From assembly GCF_000274605.1 (NCBI RefSeq), contig NZ_AKNV01000001.1:124001-188000 (forward strand): a stretch of 64,000 nucleotides of DNA. Direction: 5' to 3'. Both the position numbers and the translations under genes were made by a program. This document shows positions 1-8,184 of this stretch, piece by piece. The number at the start of each line of letters is the position of its first letter. Positions within the stretch are counted from its first letter, which is position 1. The notes beneath the pieces were generated by a model. That model ran no database searches, was not told the origin of the DNA, and saw nothing but the letters and a program-made list of their open reading frames with translations. Source of the DNA: Helicobacter pylori NQ4053. Its GTDB lineage: Bacteria; Campylobacterota; Campylobacteria; Campylobacterales; Helicobacteraceae.

Positions 1-185
1 GCTTTATTGTCCAAGCACCTAAAACTCCGATCCATAAGCTCTATGAGCATGACCTTGTTTTCAGGGTTGTTTAAAAGCTTTTGCATTTTAAAATGGAACG
101 CTTTTTCTTGATCGCTCAAATGGTTACTGATACTATCTTGCAGTTTTTTAGCTAATTCTAGTGAATCGTCAATGATTTTTTGCAT
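1..185 (-). CDS. putA: PutA, proline dehydrogenase / P5C dehydrogenase, N-terminus only
   Basis: Only the first 61 or so codons are in the window; the gene runs off the left edge. The translation begins MQKIIDDSLELAKKLQDS and continues through NNPENKVMLIELMDRSFRC, which matches the start of the bifunctional proline utilisation enzyme of H. pylori. That enzyme oxidises proline to glutamate via pyrroline-5-carboxylate. The start ATG has an AAAGG ribosome site just upstream. The identification rests on recognising this N-terminus; no catalytic domain is visible here. Confidence 0.75.
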   Translation of the reverse strand, partial: MQKIIDDSLELAKKLQDSISNHLSDQEKAFHFKMQKLLNNPENKVMLIELMDRSFRCLDNK

Positions 186-512
186 GAGCTTACCTTTTAT
201 TTAAGAATTTGGCTTGATTGTAGCATGTTTTAAGCGGGTGGCTTTAAGTCTCATTTATTGGTAATGTTTTTTAAGTTTTAAATTTTGTTCTAGCGGTAAT
301 TAATTCTCATTCCAACCTGTTTGAGTTTATCACGCATTTTTACACAATGATAAGAATTTGAGTGATAATTTGTATTGTTTTTAGCTTCATTTACTTTTCG
401 TTTAAAAATAAATTATACCATTCGCATCGTGTAATTTAAAGTTTAGCTTATTCAATTAAACGATTTTAAATTAAACGGATTTATAACAAATTTTACAAAC
501 AAAGGATATAAA
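186..512. other. AT-rich intergenic region, probable divergent promoters
   Basis: This 327-base gap separates the divergent putA and lipoprotein genes. It is very AT-rich and has no convincing ORF. A TATACC near 414 and a TATAAC near 482 could serve as -10 boxes for the rightward gene, and an AAGGA ribosome site sits just before its ATG. Two similar motifs, AATGATAAG and GTGATAATT, lie about 8 bases apart near 346-371 and might be a regulator site. I cannot assign one. Confidence 0.35.
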
Positions 513-722
513 ATGAAAACAATTAAAAATGGTATTATGATTGGCACACTCGGTGCGTTGTTATTGAGCGGTTGTTCTAGCTTTGATACTCAGCGTTTCG
601 CTTGTCTTCCTAAAGACCATTCTTCAAAAGACGCTTCTACAAAAAAAGAAGTGCAATACACGCCTAAGGGCTTTTTTGACCCTTATTCTTCTAATTTAAA
701 CCACTGGGATTCTACATTCTAG
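513..722 (+). CDS. Small lipoprotein of unknown function
   Basis: This is a 69-residue protein with a lipoprotein signal: charged start MKTIKNG, hydrophobic IMIGTLGALLL, then the lipobox LSGC with the acylated cysteine at residue 21. The mature part is short, hydrophilic and lysine/aspartate-rich, with no domain I recognise. It stands alone between putA and the coiled-coil gene. Its position matches the H. pylori hypothetical usually numbered HP0057. An outer membrane or periplasmic anchoring role is inferred only from the lipobox. Confidence 0.75.
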   Translation: MKTIKNGIMIGTLGALLLSGCSSFDTQRFACLPKDHSSKDASTKKEVQYTPKGFFDPYSSNLNHWDSTF

Positions 723-833
723 GGGTTTATAAAGAGGGGGCTAAAGGGGGGGATAATAAAGCTCATTTTAAGTTTTCTCAAATTACAATAAAAACCTTTT
801 TAACATTGATATAAGATAAAAGGAGATATTTTT

Positions 834-1795
834 ATGAGTGGTGCTCATATTGTAGAAAACACGAATACAGAAAATACGAATATTTCAAGAACGACTGCTT
901 CCACCCCCCCAATAATGAAGAGCCTTTAAAATCTGTTGAAGATCTTGCAGATCGCTTTAAAAAACTAGAAGGCAAATTAGAAGACCTTGAACCCCTTATA
1001 AAGATCTCTCGTTTCATAGGCTTCTTTTTTAGAAAATCCTCTAACGACACCCAAGAAAACTCAAAAGACGCTCAAGGAAGAGAGGAAGCGCTTAAAAAAG
1101 TCCAAGAAGAAAACACCAAACTAAAAGAAGCAAACACCGAACTAAATAGAGAAAGAAATGATCTAGCTAGAGAAAAAGATAAGCTAGCTAGTCAAAATAC
1201 CGAGCTGACTGAAAAAAATAAAGCTCTATCTACAGAAAGAGAAAATCTAAACAATCAGCTTAATGCATCACAAAAGCAAGTGAAAGAGTTAGAACAATCT
1301 CAGCAAGTTTTAGAAAATGAAAAAGCCGAGCTAACTAACAAGATCACCGAGTTATCAAAAGAAAAAGACAAGTTAGAGCGAAAACACGCTCCATACAAAA
1401 AGTTAGAAAAACTCTATGAAGTCTTTTTGGAAGTCAAAGGGTGCTTGAATTTTAATTTTGTAGCAACAACTCATAGCGCAATGGATTTGATCGCATACGT
1501 TCTTAGCGATAGTAAATACTATTTAGAAAGCCTTTATGACAAAGCGAGCCAAGAATTAAGCGATAAGAAGAGCGATAAAGGCGAAAAATTAGCTGAATTG
1601 TTTGATTTGCTTTTTGAATATGTTAAGGATAAGAAATTTGAGCGTTTGAAAGAGCCAAGCGCTTATGACTCTACATGCAAAAGCCTATACCCAGAGCAAA
1701 ACACTTCTCAAAAGATGCAAAGAGTGGTCTTAATCGGTTATACATACGACAAAAAAACACCACCATATTATACTATCGTGGATATTGGATCATAA
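834..1795 (+). pseudogene. Phase-variable coiled-coil protein, out of frame at a C7 tract
   Basis: The ATG at 834 follows an AAAGGAG ribosome site. It reads 31 codons (MSGAHIVENTNTENTN...), crosses a run of seven C, and stops at 927. Adding one C (C8) puts it into an open frame up to 1793 that encodes a long heptad-rich segment (repeated NTEL, EKDKL, ENLNNQL, EKAELT units) followed by a compact domain of about 130 residues. In this state the gene is OFF or unused. Slippage at poly-C tracts is an established phase-variation mechanism in H. pylori. The position corresponds to HP0058. The function is unknown; it is the first gene of the toxin-like locus, so a surface or scaffold role is only a guess. 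Confidence 0.7.
904..910 (+). repeat. Poly-C phase-variation tract (C7)
   Basis: Seven C residues lie inside the coding start of the coiled-coil gene. With seven, translation from the ATG at 834 ends at 927. With eight (or five) it enters the downstream open frame. This is read directly by frame arithmetic. Confidence 0.75.
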
Positions 1796-2678
1796 AGTGG
1801 GAACATTCATTGAAAAATACTTTGGCTTCTATCAAGTGAGGGAAGAATTAGAAGCTCGCATCAGTGGGTTAAAAGACGCCAACAATCAATTAAGGCAAAA
1901 AACGACAATCTATTCACAACAAAAGAAAAGCTAACTAAAGCAAACACTGATCTAGGAAACAAAAACGACAAATTATCTAAAGAAAACAAAAACTTAGCTG
2001 TAAAAATCAGTGGGTTAGAAAACCCTAACGATCAATTATGGCAAGCTAAAGAAAAGCTGACTAAAGAAAAAGCCGAATTATCAAAAGATAAAGAAAATCT
2101 AACTAAAGCAAACACCGAACTGATTGAAAAATAAAGCTCTAACCACAGATAAAGAAAATCTGACTAATGAAAAAGCCGAATTATCAAAAGATAAAGAAAA
2201 TCTAACTAAAGCAAACACCGAACTGAAAACCGAAAACGACAAGCTCAACCACCAATTTATCGCGCTCAATAACGAGCAGGGCAGCCTCAAACAAGAGCGA
2301 GCGCAATTGCAAGATACGCATGGGTTTTTAAAAGAATTATGCGCTAATTTAGAAAAAGACAACCAATACCTAGCCGACAAACTCAAAAAGTTAGAAAGCG
2401 CTCAAAAAAATTTAGAAAACTCTAACGATCAATTGTTGCAAGCTAAAGAAAACATAGCCGAAGAAAAAACAGAATTGGAGCGAGAAATCGCGTGCTTGAA
2501 GAGTTTAGAAGCCACAGACAAAAGCGAGTTGGACTTACACAACAGTCGTTTAGCGAACGCAAACCAGGATTTAAAACGCCAAAACCGAAAATTAGGAGAA
2601 GAGAACATCGCTCTCAAAGAGAGGGCTTACGGCTTGAACGAGCAACTCTTCACATTGCAACCACAAAAACCACAATAA
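1796..2678 (+). pseudogene. Coiled-coil gene continuation, broken by further frameshifts
   Basis: The reading frame past 1795 continues in pieces. KVGTFIEKYFGFYQVREEL reads to a stop at 1930 or so, then the frame resumes with DNLFTTKEKLTKANTDL to a TAA near 2131, then in a third frame from 2124 to 2678 (184 residues). The breaks fall at a run of six A near 1897 (seven would repair it) and five A near 2126 (seven would repair it; the parallel unit near 1210 has seven). A single-base change near 1787 would join it to the preceding gene. If repaired, 834-2678 would be one coiled-coil protein of about 615 residues. It corresponds to HP0059. The last part, 2124-2678, could still be made from the TTG at 2124. 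Confidence 0.6.
2066..2226 (+). repeat. 58-base direct repeat pair, period 103
   Basis: Bases 2066-2123 and 2169-2226 are identical as read. Both encode the EKAELSKDKENLTKANTEL unit, but in different frames, because two A are missing from the spacer. Exact repeats this close allow deletion or duplication. Confidence 0.75.
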
Positions 2679-2688
2679 AGGAAATATC

Positions 2689-5115
2689 ATGGTAAACCCC
2701 TTACAAAGTTTAAGACTGTCTCTTGGCCACCCCTTAGTAGAGGAGCTGTGCAAGCTGTCTTTAAACAATAAAGCCGCATTCAATGAAAAAAGTAAAGTCA
2801 ATTTCAAAGAAGAAGTGTCAGACGAAGACAAAATCAAATTCAAACAAGCGCTGCGGGTGCTTCATGCGATCGTCAATAATGAGACTTCTTTAAGGTATCT
2901 TTCTGATGAAAATCAAAAATTCATAGAGGATTTAGCGCAAGATAAAAAGATCACTAATGAGAAAATAGAAAAAACCTTAGAGATCGTTTCTTATAGCGAT
3001 GTGTATGTGGATTTTGAAGAATTTAAAAAATTGATGCTCGAGGTGGATAATATAGCGGTAGGCCTTAAGAGCTATAGCCAAAGCCAATTGCTTGATTTGG
3101 ACGGAGGGCATTGGGATTTAGAGGTGCCTAGCTTGTCTAAAGAAAGCGTAACCTTTAGATTTGATAATTTACCCAAAAACTCTGACGGAAAAGAAGAGAA
3201 CTTCTATGCCCGCTCAAGCTTGAAAGACTTAAACAAGGGCGTTGTCGCTATTGACTTTGGGACTAAAAGCACGACTGCAAGCTATATGGATAATAACGGA
3301 ATATACCGCTTGCTCTCTATTGGTGGGGATGTAGATATAGAGAGTTTGGAAAAGTATGAAAACCCCACGATAGTGGAGTTCAGAGATAAAGAAAAGTTTC
3401 TTAAAGATTACAACGCTTTAGATCACCGCCCTTTCACAGAAAAGAACGATATAAAAGTGGCGCATGAAGCCCAAAAGAATCTTTCAAACACTCAAGGTAA
3501 TGATTTGTATCGGTTTTTTTCTCAATTGAAGCAATGGGCTGGAGCGGATGAAAAACGGAATTTTAGGGATTTATTTGGGGATTTTTCTTTAGAAAGCTTC
3601 GCTCATTGCACGGATTTTAACCCCATAGAAATCTATGCTTACTATATTGGTCGCTGCATCAACAACATGCAAAATGGCGTGTTTTTGAAATACTTTTTAT
3701 CCTATCCTATCAAGTATGAAAAGCATCAGGCTGAAAAAATCAGAGAGAGTTTTGAAAGAGGCTTGAAAAAATCCTTACCCAGGCATGTTTTTGACGATGA
3801 AAAAACGGCTAAAACTTTCAAAGTGGAATTGAGAGCGAGCGAGCCTTGTGCGTATGCCATTAGCGCTTTAAAAAGCTACGGGTTTTTTAAATCAGAGAAG
3901 TTAGACAAACCGGTTTATTACGGGGTGTTTGATTTTGGGGGCGGGACGACGGATTTTGACTTTGGCAAATGGGAAAAAAGCGCTAACCCCAAATTCTTTT
4001 ACAAAATGACGCATTTTAGCAGCGGAGGGGATAAGTATTTAGGCGGTGAAAATTTATTGGAATTGTTGGCTTTTGAAGCGTATGCCAAAAATTTCCAAGA
4101 GCTGAAATCAAAAGACATTGTCATCGCTAAACCCAACTATGACAGGATCGATACGCAACGCTTTGGATCGTTTATGCAAAATTCCAGGGAAGCGCGCTTG
4201 AACTTGCAAGCGATCGCTTCTCAATTACACCCTTTTTTAGAAAATTTAGACGCTGATATTATAGAAGCGATAGAAGAAAATGAAGAGTTTAGCATAGAGG
4301 GTTTTGAAAAGGATTTTAAAGCTCAGCTGTTTGATAGGAATGGGGTAGAAACAGAATGCGATCTTAAAGTTGATTGCAAAGAGATTTTAAGCCTCTTAAA
4401 AGACAAGATAGATGACGGCGTTGCCAACTTCTTTGCCGGATTTTCTAAAGTGATGGCTGAAAACATTGATGATCAGTGTCGGGCGTTTCATGTTTTCTTA
4501 GGCGGGAATGCGAGCCGTTCGGTGCTAGTCAAACAAGCGTTTGAAAACGCCAAAGAAAAGCAGCTCAAAGATTACAAGCAAAAGACTTCTAAAGATGATT
4601 TCACATTCATTCTTTATGAACCGCTAGGCACAGAAAAATCAGACAAACAGATTTTAGAGCTTACAGGAGAAGACATCTCTAACACGCCCGCTTATGTGAA
4701 AGCCACTTGCAAAACCGGGGTGGCTTTTGGGCTTTTAGAAAGTAGGGACAAGGCTAAAGGGATTGAAATGCCCTCTATAAGCTCCAATCCTGTGTTTAAA
4801 TACGATTTGGGTATTGAGAGAGAAGGGAAATTCCACACTAAAATCCATAGGGATTCTTTAAAGCCTAATGAATACCAGATTTTCCAAACTAAAGAGGAAT
4901 GGGGAGGCTTTGATGAGTTAGAGATACGCTACAGCGACAAAGCCCTAGCCAACACCAACACTTTGGACATTAAAGATACGCAAATGATTTCCATAGCGCT
5001 AGAAGAGATTGAAGAAGTGGATGTGAAGGTGTGTTGCGTGGATTCCCAAAGCATTAAAGTGGGGCTGTTTAAAGATGACCAACTAATCTATGAAAGCGAG
5101 GTAGAAAAATTATGA
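2689..5115 (+). CDS. Hsp70/actin-fold ATPase with N- and C-terminal extensions
   Basis: This 808-residue intact protein starts at an ATG with an AAAGGAAA ribosome site. Residues about 1-180 are a helical N-terminal extension. The nucleotide-binding fold then follows: phosphate-1 loop GVVAIDFGTKST (about 184-195), phosphate-2 loop FDFGGGTTDFD (about 414-424) and an adenosine motif VFLGGNASRS (about 602-611). The C-terminal 120 residues are beta-rich and not a standard DnaK substrate domain. The gene order places it directly upstream of the WXG100-like gene; its stop overlaps the next start (ATGA). It matches HP0060. It may act as an ATP-driven chaperone or switch for export or assembly. That role is inferred from context only. 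Confidence 0.75.
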   Translation: MVNPLQSLRLSLGHPLVEELCKLSLNNKAAFNEKSKVNFKEEVSDEDKIKFKQALRVLHAIVNNETSLRYLSDENQKFIEDLAQDKKITNEKIEKTLEIVSYSDVYVDFEEFKKLMLEVDNIAVGLKSYSQSQLLDLDGGHWDLEVPSLSKESVTFRFDNLPKNSDGKEENFYARSSLKDLNKGVVAIDFGTKSTTASYMDNNGIYRLLSIGGDVDIESLEKYENPTIVEFRDKEKFLKDYNALDHRPFTEKNDIKVAHEAQKNLSNTQGNDLYRFFSQLKQWAGADEKRNFRDLFGDFSLESFAHCTDFNPIEIYAYYIGRCINNMQNGVFLKYFLSYPIKYEKHQAEKIRESFERGLKKSLPRHVFDDEKTAKTFKVELRASEPCAYAISALKSYGFFKSEKLDKPVYYGVFDFGGGTTDFDFGKWEKSANPKFFYKMTHFSSGGDKYLGGENLLELLAFEAYAKNFQELKSKDIVIAKPNYDRIDTQRFGSFMQNSREARLNLQAIASQLHPFLENLDADIIEAIEENEEFSIEGFEKDFKAQLFDRNGVETECDLKVDCKEILSLLKDKIDDGVANFFAGFSKVMAENIDDQCRAFHVFLGGNASRSVLVKQAFENAKEKQLKDYKQKTSKDDFTFILYEPLGTEKSDKQILELTGEDISNTPAYVKATCKTGVAFGLLESRDKAKGIEMPSISSNPVFKYDLGIEREGKFHTKIHRDSLKPNEYQIFQTKEEWGGFDELEIRYSDKALANTNTLDIKDTQMISIALEEIEEVDVKVCCVDSQSIKVGLFKDDQLIYESEVEKL

Positions 5116-5681
5116 TGACTAAGAACGCTTATGCGTTTGTCGTGATTGAAAAAAGCATTATGGTGTTTAAACACACCCAAGACAAGAGGCTAATCCCTAT
5201 CACTGAAGGCTTTGCGCCTTTAAAAGAGGGCTTTTTGAGAAGTTTTAAAGAGCGTTGCAATCTGGAATTTTTAGAAAATTTAGACCTTTTGTTTTTGTAT
5301 GACTACCAGTTTTCAAGCGAAGTTTTTTCCTTGTGTAAGGATTTGAAAAATTCCATTTGGGACAGGAAGCTTGTGGTAGCGTTAGTGGAGGCTTTAGAGA
5401 ATTTTAAGGGCTTGAATTTGTCTCTTAAGATAGAAGACAGGTATTCTAACAGCTTGGGTAATGGCGCTAAAAAATTGCTCACCAACGCTGATTTAGGGAG
5501 CATCCACAAAACAATCGTGATAGACAGCATGAAAACATACCACCAAAGCCAGCAAGAAAAATACAAAAGAGAAAGAGGCGAAACGCTAGAGGTTCGCCCC
5601 ACAACACCCCCTAGCTATGGGGGTGGGAGCATTAGAATCAGCGGCGATAAAAAGCCTGATTCTAATGAAGAAAATTTTTAA
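5112..5681 (+). CDS. Conserved hypothetical protein of the WXG locus
   Basis: This 189-residue protein overlaps the Hsp70-like gene by four bases, so translation is probably coupled. The first 150 residues are a mixed alpha/beta region beginning NAYAFVVIEKSIMVFKH. The last 40 are charged and low-complexity (TTPPSYGGGSIRISGDKK), probably a flexible tail. There is no signal peptide or membrane segment. I recognise no family. It matches HP0061. Its position between the ATPase and the WXG100 gene suggests an adaptor or chaperone partner, but nothing in the sequence proves that. Confidence 0.6.
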   Translation: MMTKNAYAFVVIEKSIMVFKHTQDKRLIPITEGFAPLKEGFLRSFKERCNLEFLENLDLLFLYDYQFSSEVFSLCKDLKNSIWDRKLVVALVEALENFKGLNLSLKIEDRYSNSLGNGAKKLLTNADLGSIHKTIVIDSMKTYHQSQQEKYKRERGETLEVRPTTPPSYGGGSIRISGDKKPDSNEENF

Positions 5682-5696
5682 AAGAAAGGACAACCG

Positions 5697-5957
5697 ATGA
5701 GCAGAGTGCAAATGGATACTGAAGAGGTCAGGGAATTTGTAGGGCATTTAGAACGCTTTAAAGAGTTACTAAACGAGGAAGTGAACAGCTTGAGCAGCCA
5801 TTTCCATAACTTGGATTCATGGCAAGACGCTAGAAGAGACAGATTTAGCGAGGTGTTAGACAACTTGAGAAGCACTTTCAACGAATTTGATGAAGCCGCG
5901 CAAGAGCAAATCGCATGGCTTAAAGAGAGGATTAGGGTTTTAGAGCAAGATTATTAA
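5697..5957 (+). CDS. WXG100/ESAT-6-like small helical protein
   Basis: This 86-residue, all-helical protein has no signal peptide. Its layout is that of WXG100 proteins: a first helix (about 8-35), a turn LDSWQDARRDRF with Trp42, and a second helix (about 47-84). The Gly of the classic WxG turn is replaced by Asp (W-Q-D). The C-terminal YxxxD/E export motif of mycobacterial proteins is absent. It matches HP0062, for which I recall a published helical-hairpin crystal structure likened to ESAT-6. It starts 15 bases after the preceding stop with an AAAGAAAGGA ribosome site. It is probably a secreted dimer or a partner of the adjacent toxin-like protein. Confidence 0.75.
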   Translation: MSRVQMDTEEVREFVGHLERFKELLNEEVNSLSSHFHNLDSWQDARRDRFSEVLDNLRSTFNEFDEAAQEQIAWLKERIRVLEQDY

Positions 5958-5967
5958 GGGGTTGTTT

Positions 5968-7344
5968 ATGGCTGAATGGAAAACGGACACAGAAGAAGTC
6001 AAAAAGGTTGTTGATGAATGCAGGGAATTTAAAAAAACCTTGCAAGAAGAAAAGTGTCTTCAATTTATCACAAATCTTGATAGTTACGCACTAAAAATCC
6101 TAGTAGAACGCAACAAAATTGAAATGCGATTGGAAAAAGCCATAGGAGAATTAAAAAAAGCCAGAAAGGAGCGAAGTGGTTTTTGGGGAGTTCTTGGGGA
6201 GATTGGGAGAAGTTTTTGTAATGCGGTAGGGTCGGTTATCCCTCCTGTTAAATTATGCGCTGAACTTTGTGAAAAGGGCTTAAACCTTATGGAAGACAAT
6301 ATAGAAAAATGGGAACACAATGTAAGGTTATTAAAACAAATGCTTGAAATCTACTCCATTCAAGCCAAAGCGAGCGTGGAACTTGTAGAGGGAGCTTGGG
6401 AGAGCGTTAAAAAGAGGTTGCATTTTTATACTGATAAGCACCAGGAATTTATCAGGCGCTTGAACTATGCGAGCGCGGCGATAGATAATGAATACAATAT
6501 TGCGCCCCCAGAAAGTTTAAAGGAGCGCGATTTTGAAAGCCCTAAGATTGCTTATACCCCTAAAAAAAGCGTTTTTGATGAGCGCTTGAAGGATTTGAGG
6601 GAAGATTTTAGCTTTTCTTTATACGCTGATCTGAAAGATAAAATCAGCGCTTTTTCTTATAGGGATCGCGCCACAACTTCTAAAGAGCGAGAATTGGATT
6701 TGACGGGCACATCTTTTTATGATGAAAACCCTAACGATGAACTGGATCGCATGGCAAGCTCTAAAGAGCGAGAATTTGAAAAGAGTTTAGAGGATTTGAT
6801 GCCAAGCGTTTTAAGCGTGCTTTCTTATAACGAAAGCTTGACTTTAGCCAAAAATCGTTGCGTTAAAAATTGTAAGAAAGCTTTAGAAGATTTTGCAGAA
6901 AAAATCAAAGAAACCCCCAACGATTCAAACGCTGTGAATGAAGCTTTTGATAGCTTGGAAACAGAGTTAGAGCGCGCTACAGAAAGTTTGAGTCAAAAAA
7001 TCGACCCCGTTTTAGAACGCAATGAAGATTATACGCAAAAAGCGTTGGAGTATAGGGAGTTTTTAGAAAGCCGTAAAGAGGGCTTTATTGTGGATGAGCA
7101 AAACCCCTATCCGGAAGAAGTCCGCTTTAATGAGTGGCGTTTGGCGGAATTTGATAGCGTTTTTAGCGCCATTGTGCCTTTAGAAGATTGGAGTAAAACC
7201 GCATGCGCTCATCATGCCCTAAAGGCTTTACAAGCTACGCTTAAAAAGACAACGATTTGGGCTTTGATGCGGCAGAGTTGGAATAGATCGCAAAAGGATT
7301 CATTCCTAGGGGTTATTTATGGCATTTCGACGCGAATGTTTTAG
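5968..7344 (+). CDS. WXG/LXG-type polymorphic toxin-like protein, truncated tail
   Basis: The ATG at 5968 is preferred over the TTG at 5962 because AAGGGG precedes it. It gives 458 residues. The N-terminus AEWKTDTEEVKKVV resembles that of the neighbouring WXG100 protein (QMDTEEVREFV), so it likely carries a related export or pairing domain. Helical coiled-coil segments run to about residue 170 and include a short hydrophobic stretch, NAVGSVIPPVKLCAEL. A charged linker with two SSKEREF/TSKEREL copies (about 233-263) and a further helical region follow. The present C-terminus from about residue 427 on (TTIWALMRQSW...) is a frameshift product. The adjacent frame holds the expected nuclease tail. 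It matches HP0063. Confidence 0.65.
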   Translation: MAEWKTDTEEVKKVVDECREFKKTLQEEKCLQFITNLDSYALKILVERNKIEMRLEKAIGELKKARKERSGFWGVLGEIGRSFCNAVGSVIPPVKLCAELCEKGLNLMEDNIEKWEHNVRLLKQMLEIYSIQAKASVELVEGAWESVKKRLHFYTDKHQEFIRRLNYASAAIDNEYNIAPPESLKERDFESPKIAYTPKKSVFDERLKDLREDFSFSLYADLKDKISAFSYRDRATTSKERELDLTGTSFYDENPNDELDRMASSKEREFEKSLEDLMPSVLSVLSYNESLTLAKNRCVKNCKKALEDFAEKIKETPNDSNAVNEAFDSLETELERATESLSQKIDPVLERNEDYTQKALEYREFLESRKEGFIVDEQNPYPEEVRFNEWRLAEFDSVFSAIVPLEDWSKTACAHHALKALQATLKKTTIWALMRQSWNRSQKDSFLGVIYGISTRMF

Positions 7345-7439
7345 GGAATTTAGTGCTGGTGAGAGAAGAGTTATTATTAGGCGTGAAACACACGAAAGGA
7401 TATTCACTATGGACAGAATTTCTACAGAAACAGAATTGA
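7245..7439 (+). pseudogene. Remnant WHH/HNH-type nuclease toxin tail
   Basis: In a different frame from the truncated toxin gene, the sequence reads KKDNDLGFDAAELE, a TAG at 7284, then IAKGFIPRGYLWHFDANV, then LGNLVLVREELLLGVKHT and KGYSLW, ending at 7439. The pattern (hydrophobic-A-x-G-x-I-P-x-G-Y-x-W-H, then an LV-rich strand, then H-T-x-G-x-S-x-W) is that of WHH-type HNH/Endonuclease VII toxins. The second His of W-H-H is Phe here. One extra A in the run of five near 7243 would join this frame to the upstream gene, and the TAG would still need repair. It overlaps the SUKH start by 31 bases. The nuclease is probably inactive in this strain. Confidence 0.6.
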
Positions 7440-7834
7440 ATTGGGAATTTGTAGAGCCGCTCAATAAAAATGCGTTGAACGGGTTAGAAGAGCGGTTGAA
7501 AATAGGCTTTAGCGATGCATTTAAGGACTTCATCAAACGATCAAATTATGGTTTTAGCCAATTGCGTTATTTCATGGTGGGCAATGAGTCTTACATGTTC
7601 AAACATGTTTTGAATTTCAACTTAGAGGGCAAGGGTTTGTTCATTGATTTCATGCAGAGCTTAAAAGAATGGTTAGAGCCTGAAGAAATCGTTTTTGCTA
7701 ATGACGGGTATGGGGGGTATTATCTTTGGAATACCACCACTGATGTGGTGCTGTTTTTAGACACCGATAATGGCTCAAAAAAAGCGCTATTAAATCTTAA
7801 TATGTTTTTAAAAAAACTGGAATCAAGGGGTTAA
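7409..7834 (+). CDS. SUKH (SMI1/KNR4) superfamily immunity protein
   Basis: The ATG at 7409 has an AAAGGA ribosome site 9 bases upstream. Longer forms back to 7319 would run through the toxin tail and lack a ribosome site. The 141 residues show the SUKH layout: an N-terminal helix pair (LNGLEERLKIGFSDAFKDFI), a central sheet, and the signature strand turn IVFANDGYGGYYLW followed by VVLFLDTDN. SUKH proteins are established immunity partners of HNH/WHH nuclease toxins, binding and neutralising them. Its overlap with the nuclease tail fits such a pair. The gene is intact while the toxin tail is broken. It matches HP0064. Confidence 0.75.
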   Translation: MDRISTETELNWEFVEPLNKNALNGLEERLKIGFSDAFKDFIKRSNYGFSQLRYFMVGNESYMFKHVLNFNLEGKGLFIDFMQSLKEWLEPEEIVFANDGYGGYYLWNTTTDVVLFLDTDNGSKKALLNLNMFLKKLESRG

Positions 7835-7835
7835 A

Positions 7836-8184
7836 ATGTTTTCTCATAAAGTTTTTTTGGAGGGTTGCACCAATGAGTTAAAAAGGATTTGCGACTATTT
7901 CGTAGAAGAGGCCATGCAAGATGATTTTGGGGCAGAAACTCAAAAGTGAAGCGCTAGAGGAGATGCTAAAAATCGCGCATGATTTAGAAAATTTAGAGCA
8001 GGAAACTCAATACGAAATGAGAAAAATCAACGAGCAAATTGAAGAAGCCAAGTATTTGGAGAAACAAATTCATATGAGTTTCCATTCACAAAGCGAGATC
8101 GATAGGCTTATGCGTGAAGCAAAAGAGCATGAAAGAGAAGCTAAGAGGCGCTATGATGAATATCTTAAGGATAAAAATGATTGA
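7836..8184 (+). pseudogene. Small helical protein gene, split at a G4 run
   Basis: An ATG at 7836, one base after the SUKH stop, encodes MFSHKVFLEGCTNELKR and on to a TGA at 7947. From the run of four G at 7929-7932, the alternative frame continues to 8184 with ALEEMLKIAHDLENLEQE and highly charged helices. Removing one G (G3) fuses both into about 115 residues. The downstream part can also start at the ATG at 7921. It is predicted to be coiled coil with no recognised family. It probably belongs to the same operon (HP0065 position) and could be a chaperone-sized partner. Its stop overlaps the next start. Confidence 0.5.

Noticed and set aside
346-371. Fur box between putA and the lipoprotein
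   Set aside because: Two similar half-motifs occur but do not match the TAATAATNATTATTA form well enough to name.
832-1050. Minus-strand frame of 72 codons over the coiled-coil gene start
   Set aside because: It is antisense to the C7 switch gene, has no ribosome site, and mirrors the poly-C run.
7245-7344. Taking the present C-terminus of the toxin-like protein as genuine
   Set aside because: The last 30 or so residues read as frame-shifted sequence, while the adjacent frame gives a nuclease-like pattern.
7319-7408. Longer SUKH form starting at 7319
   Set aside because: No ribosome site there. The added residues come from the toxin tail in another frame; the ATG at 7409 has an AAAGGA site.
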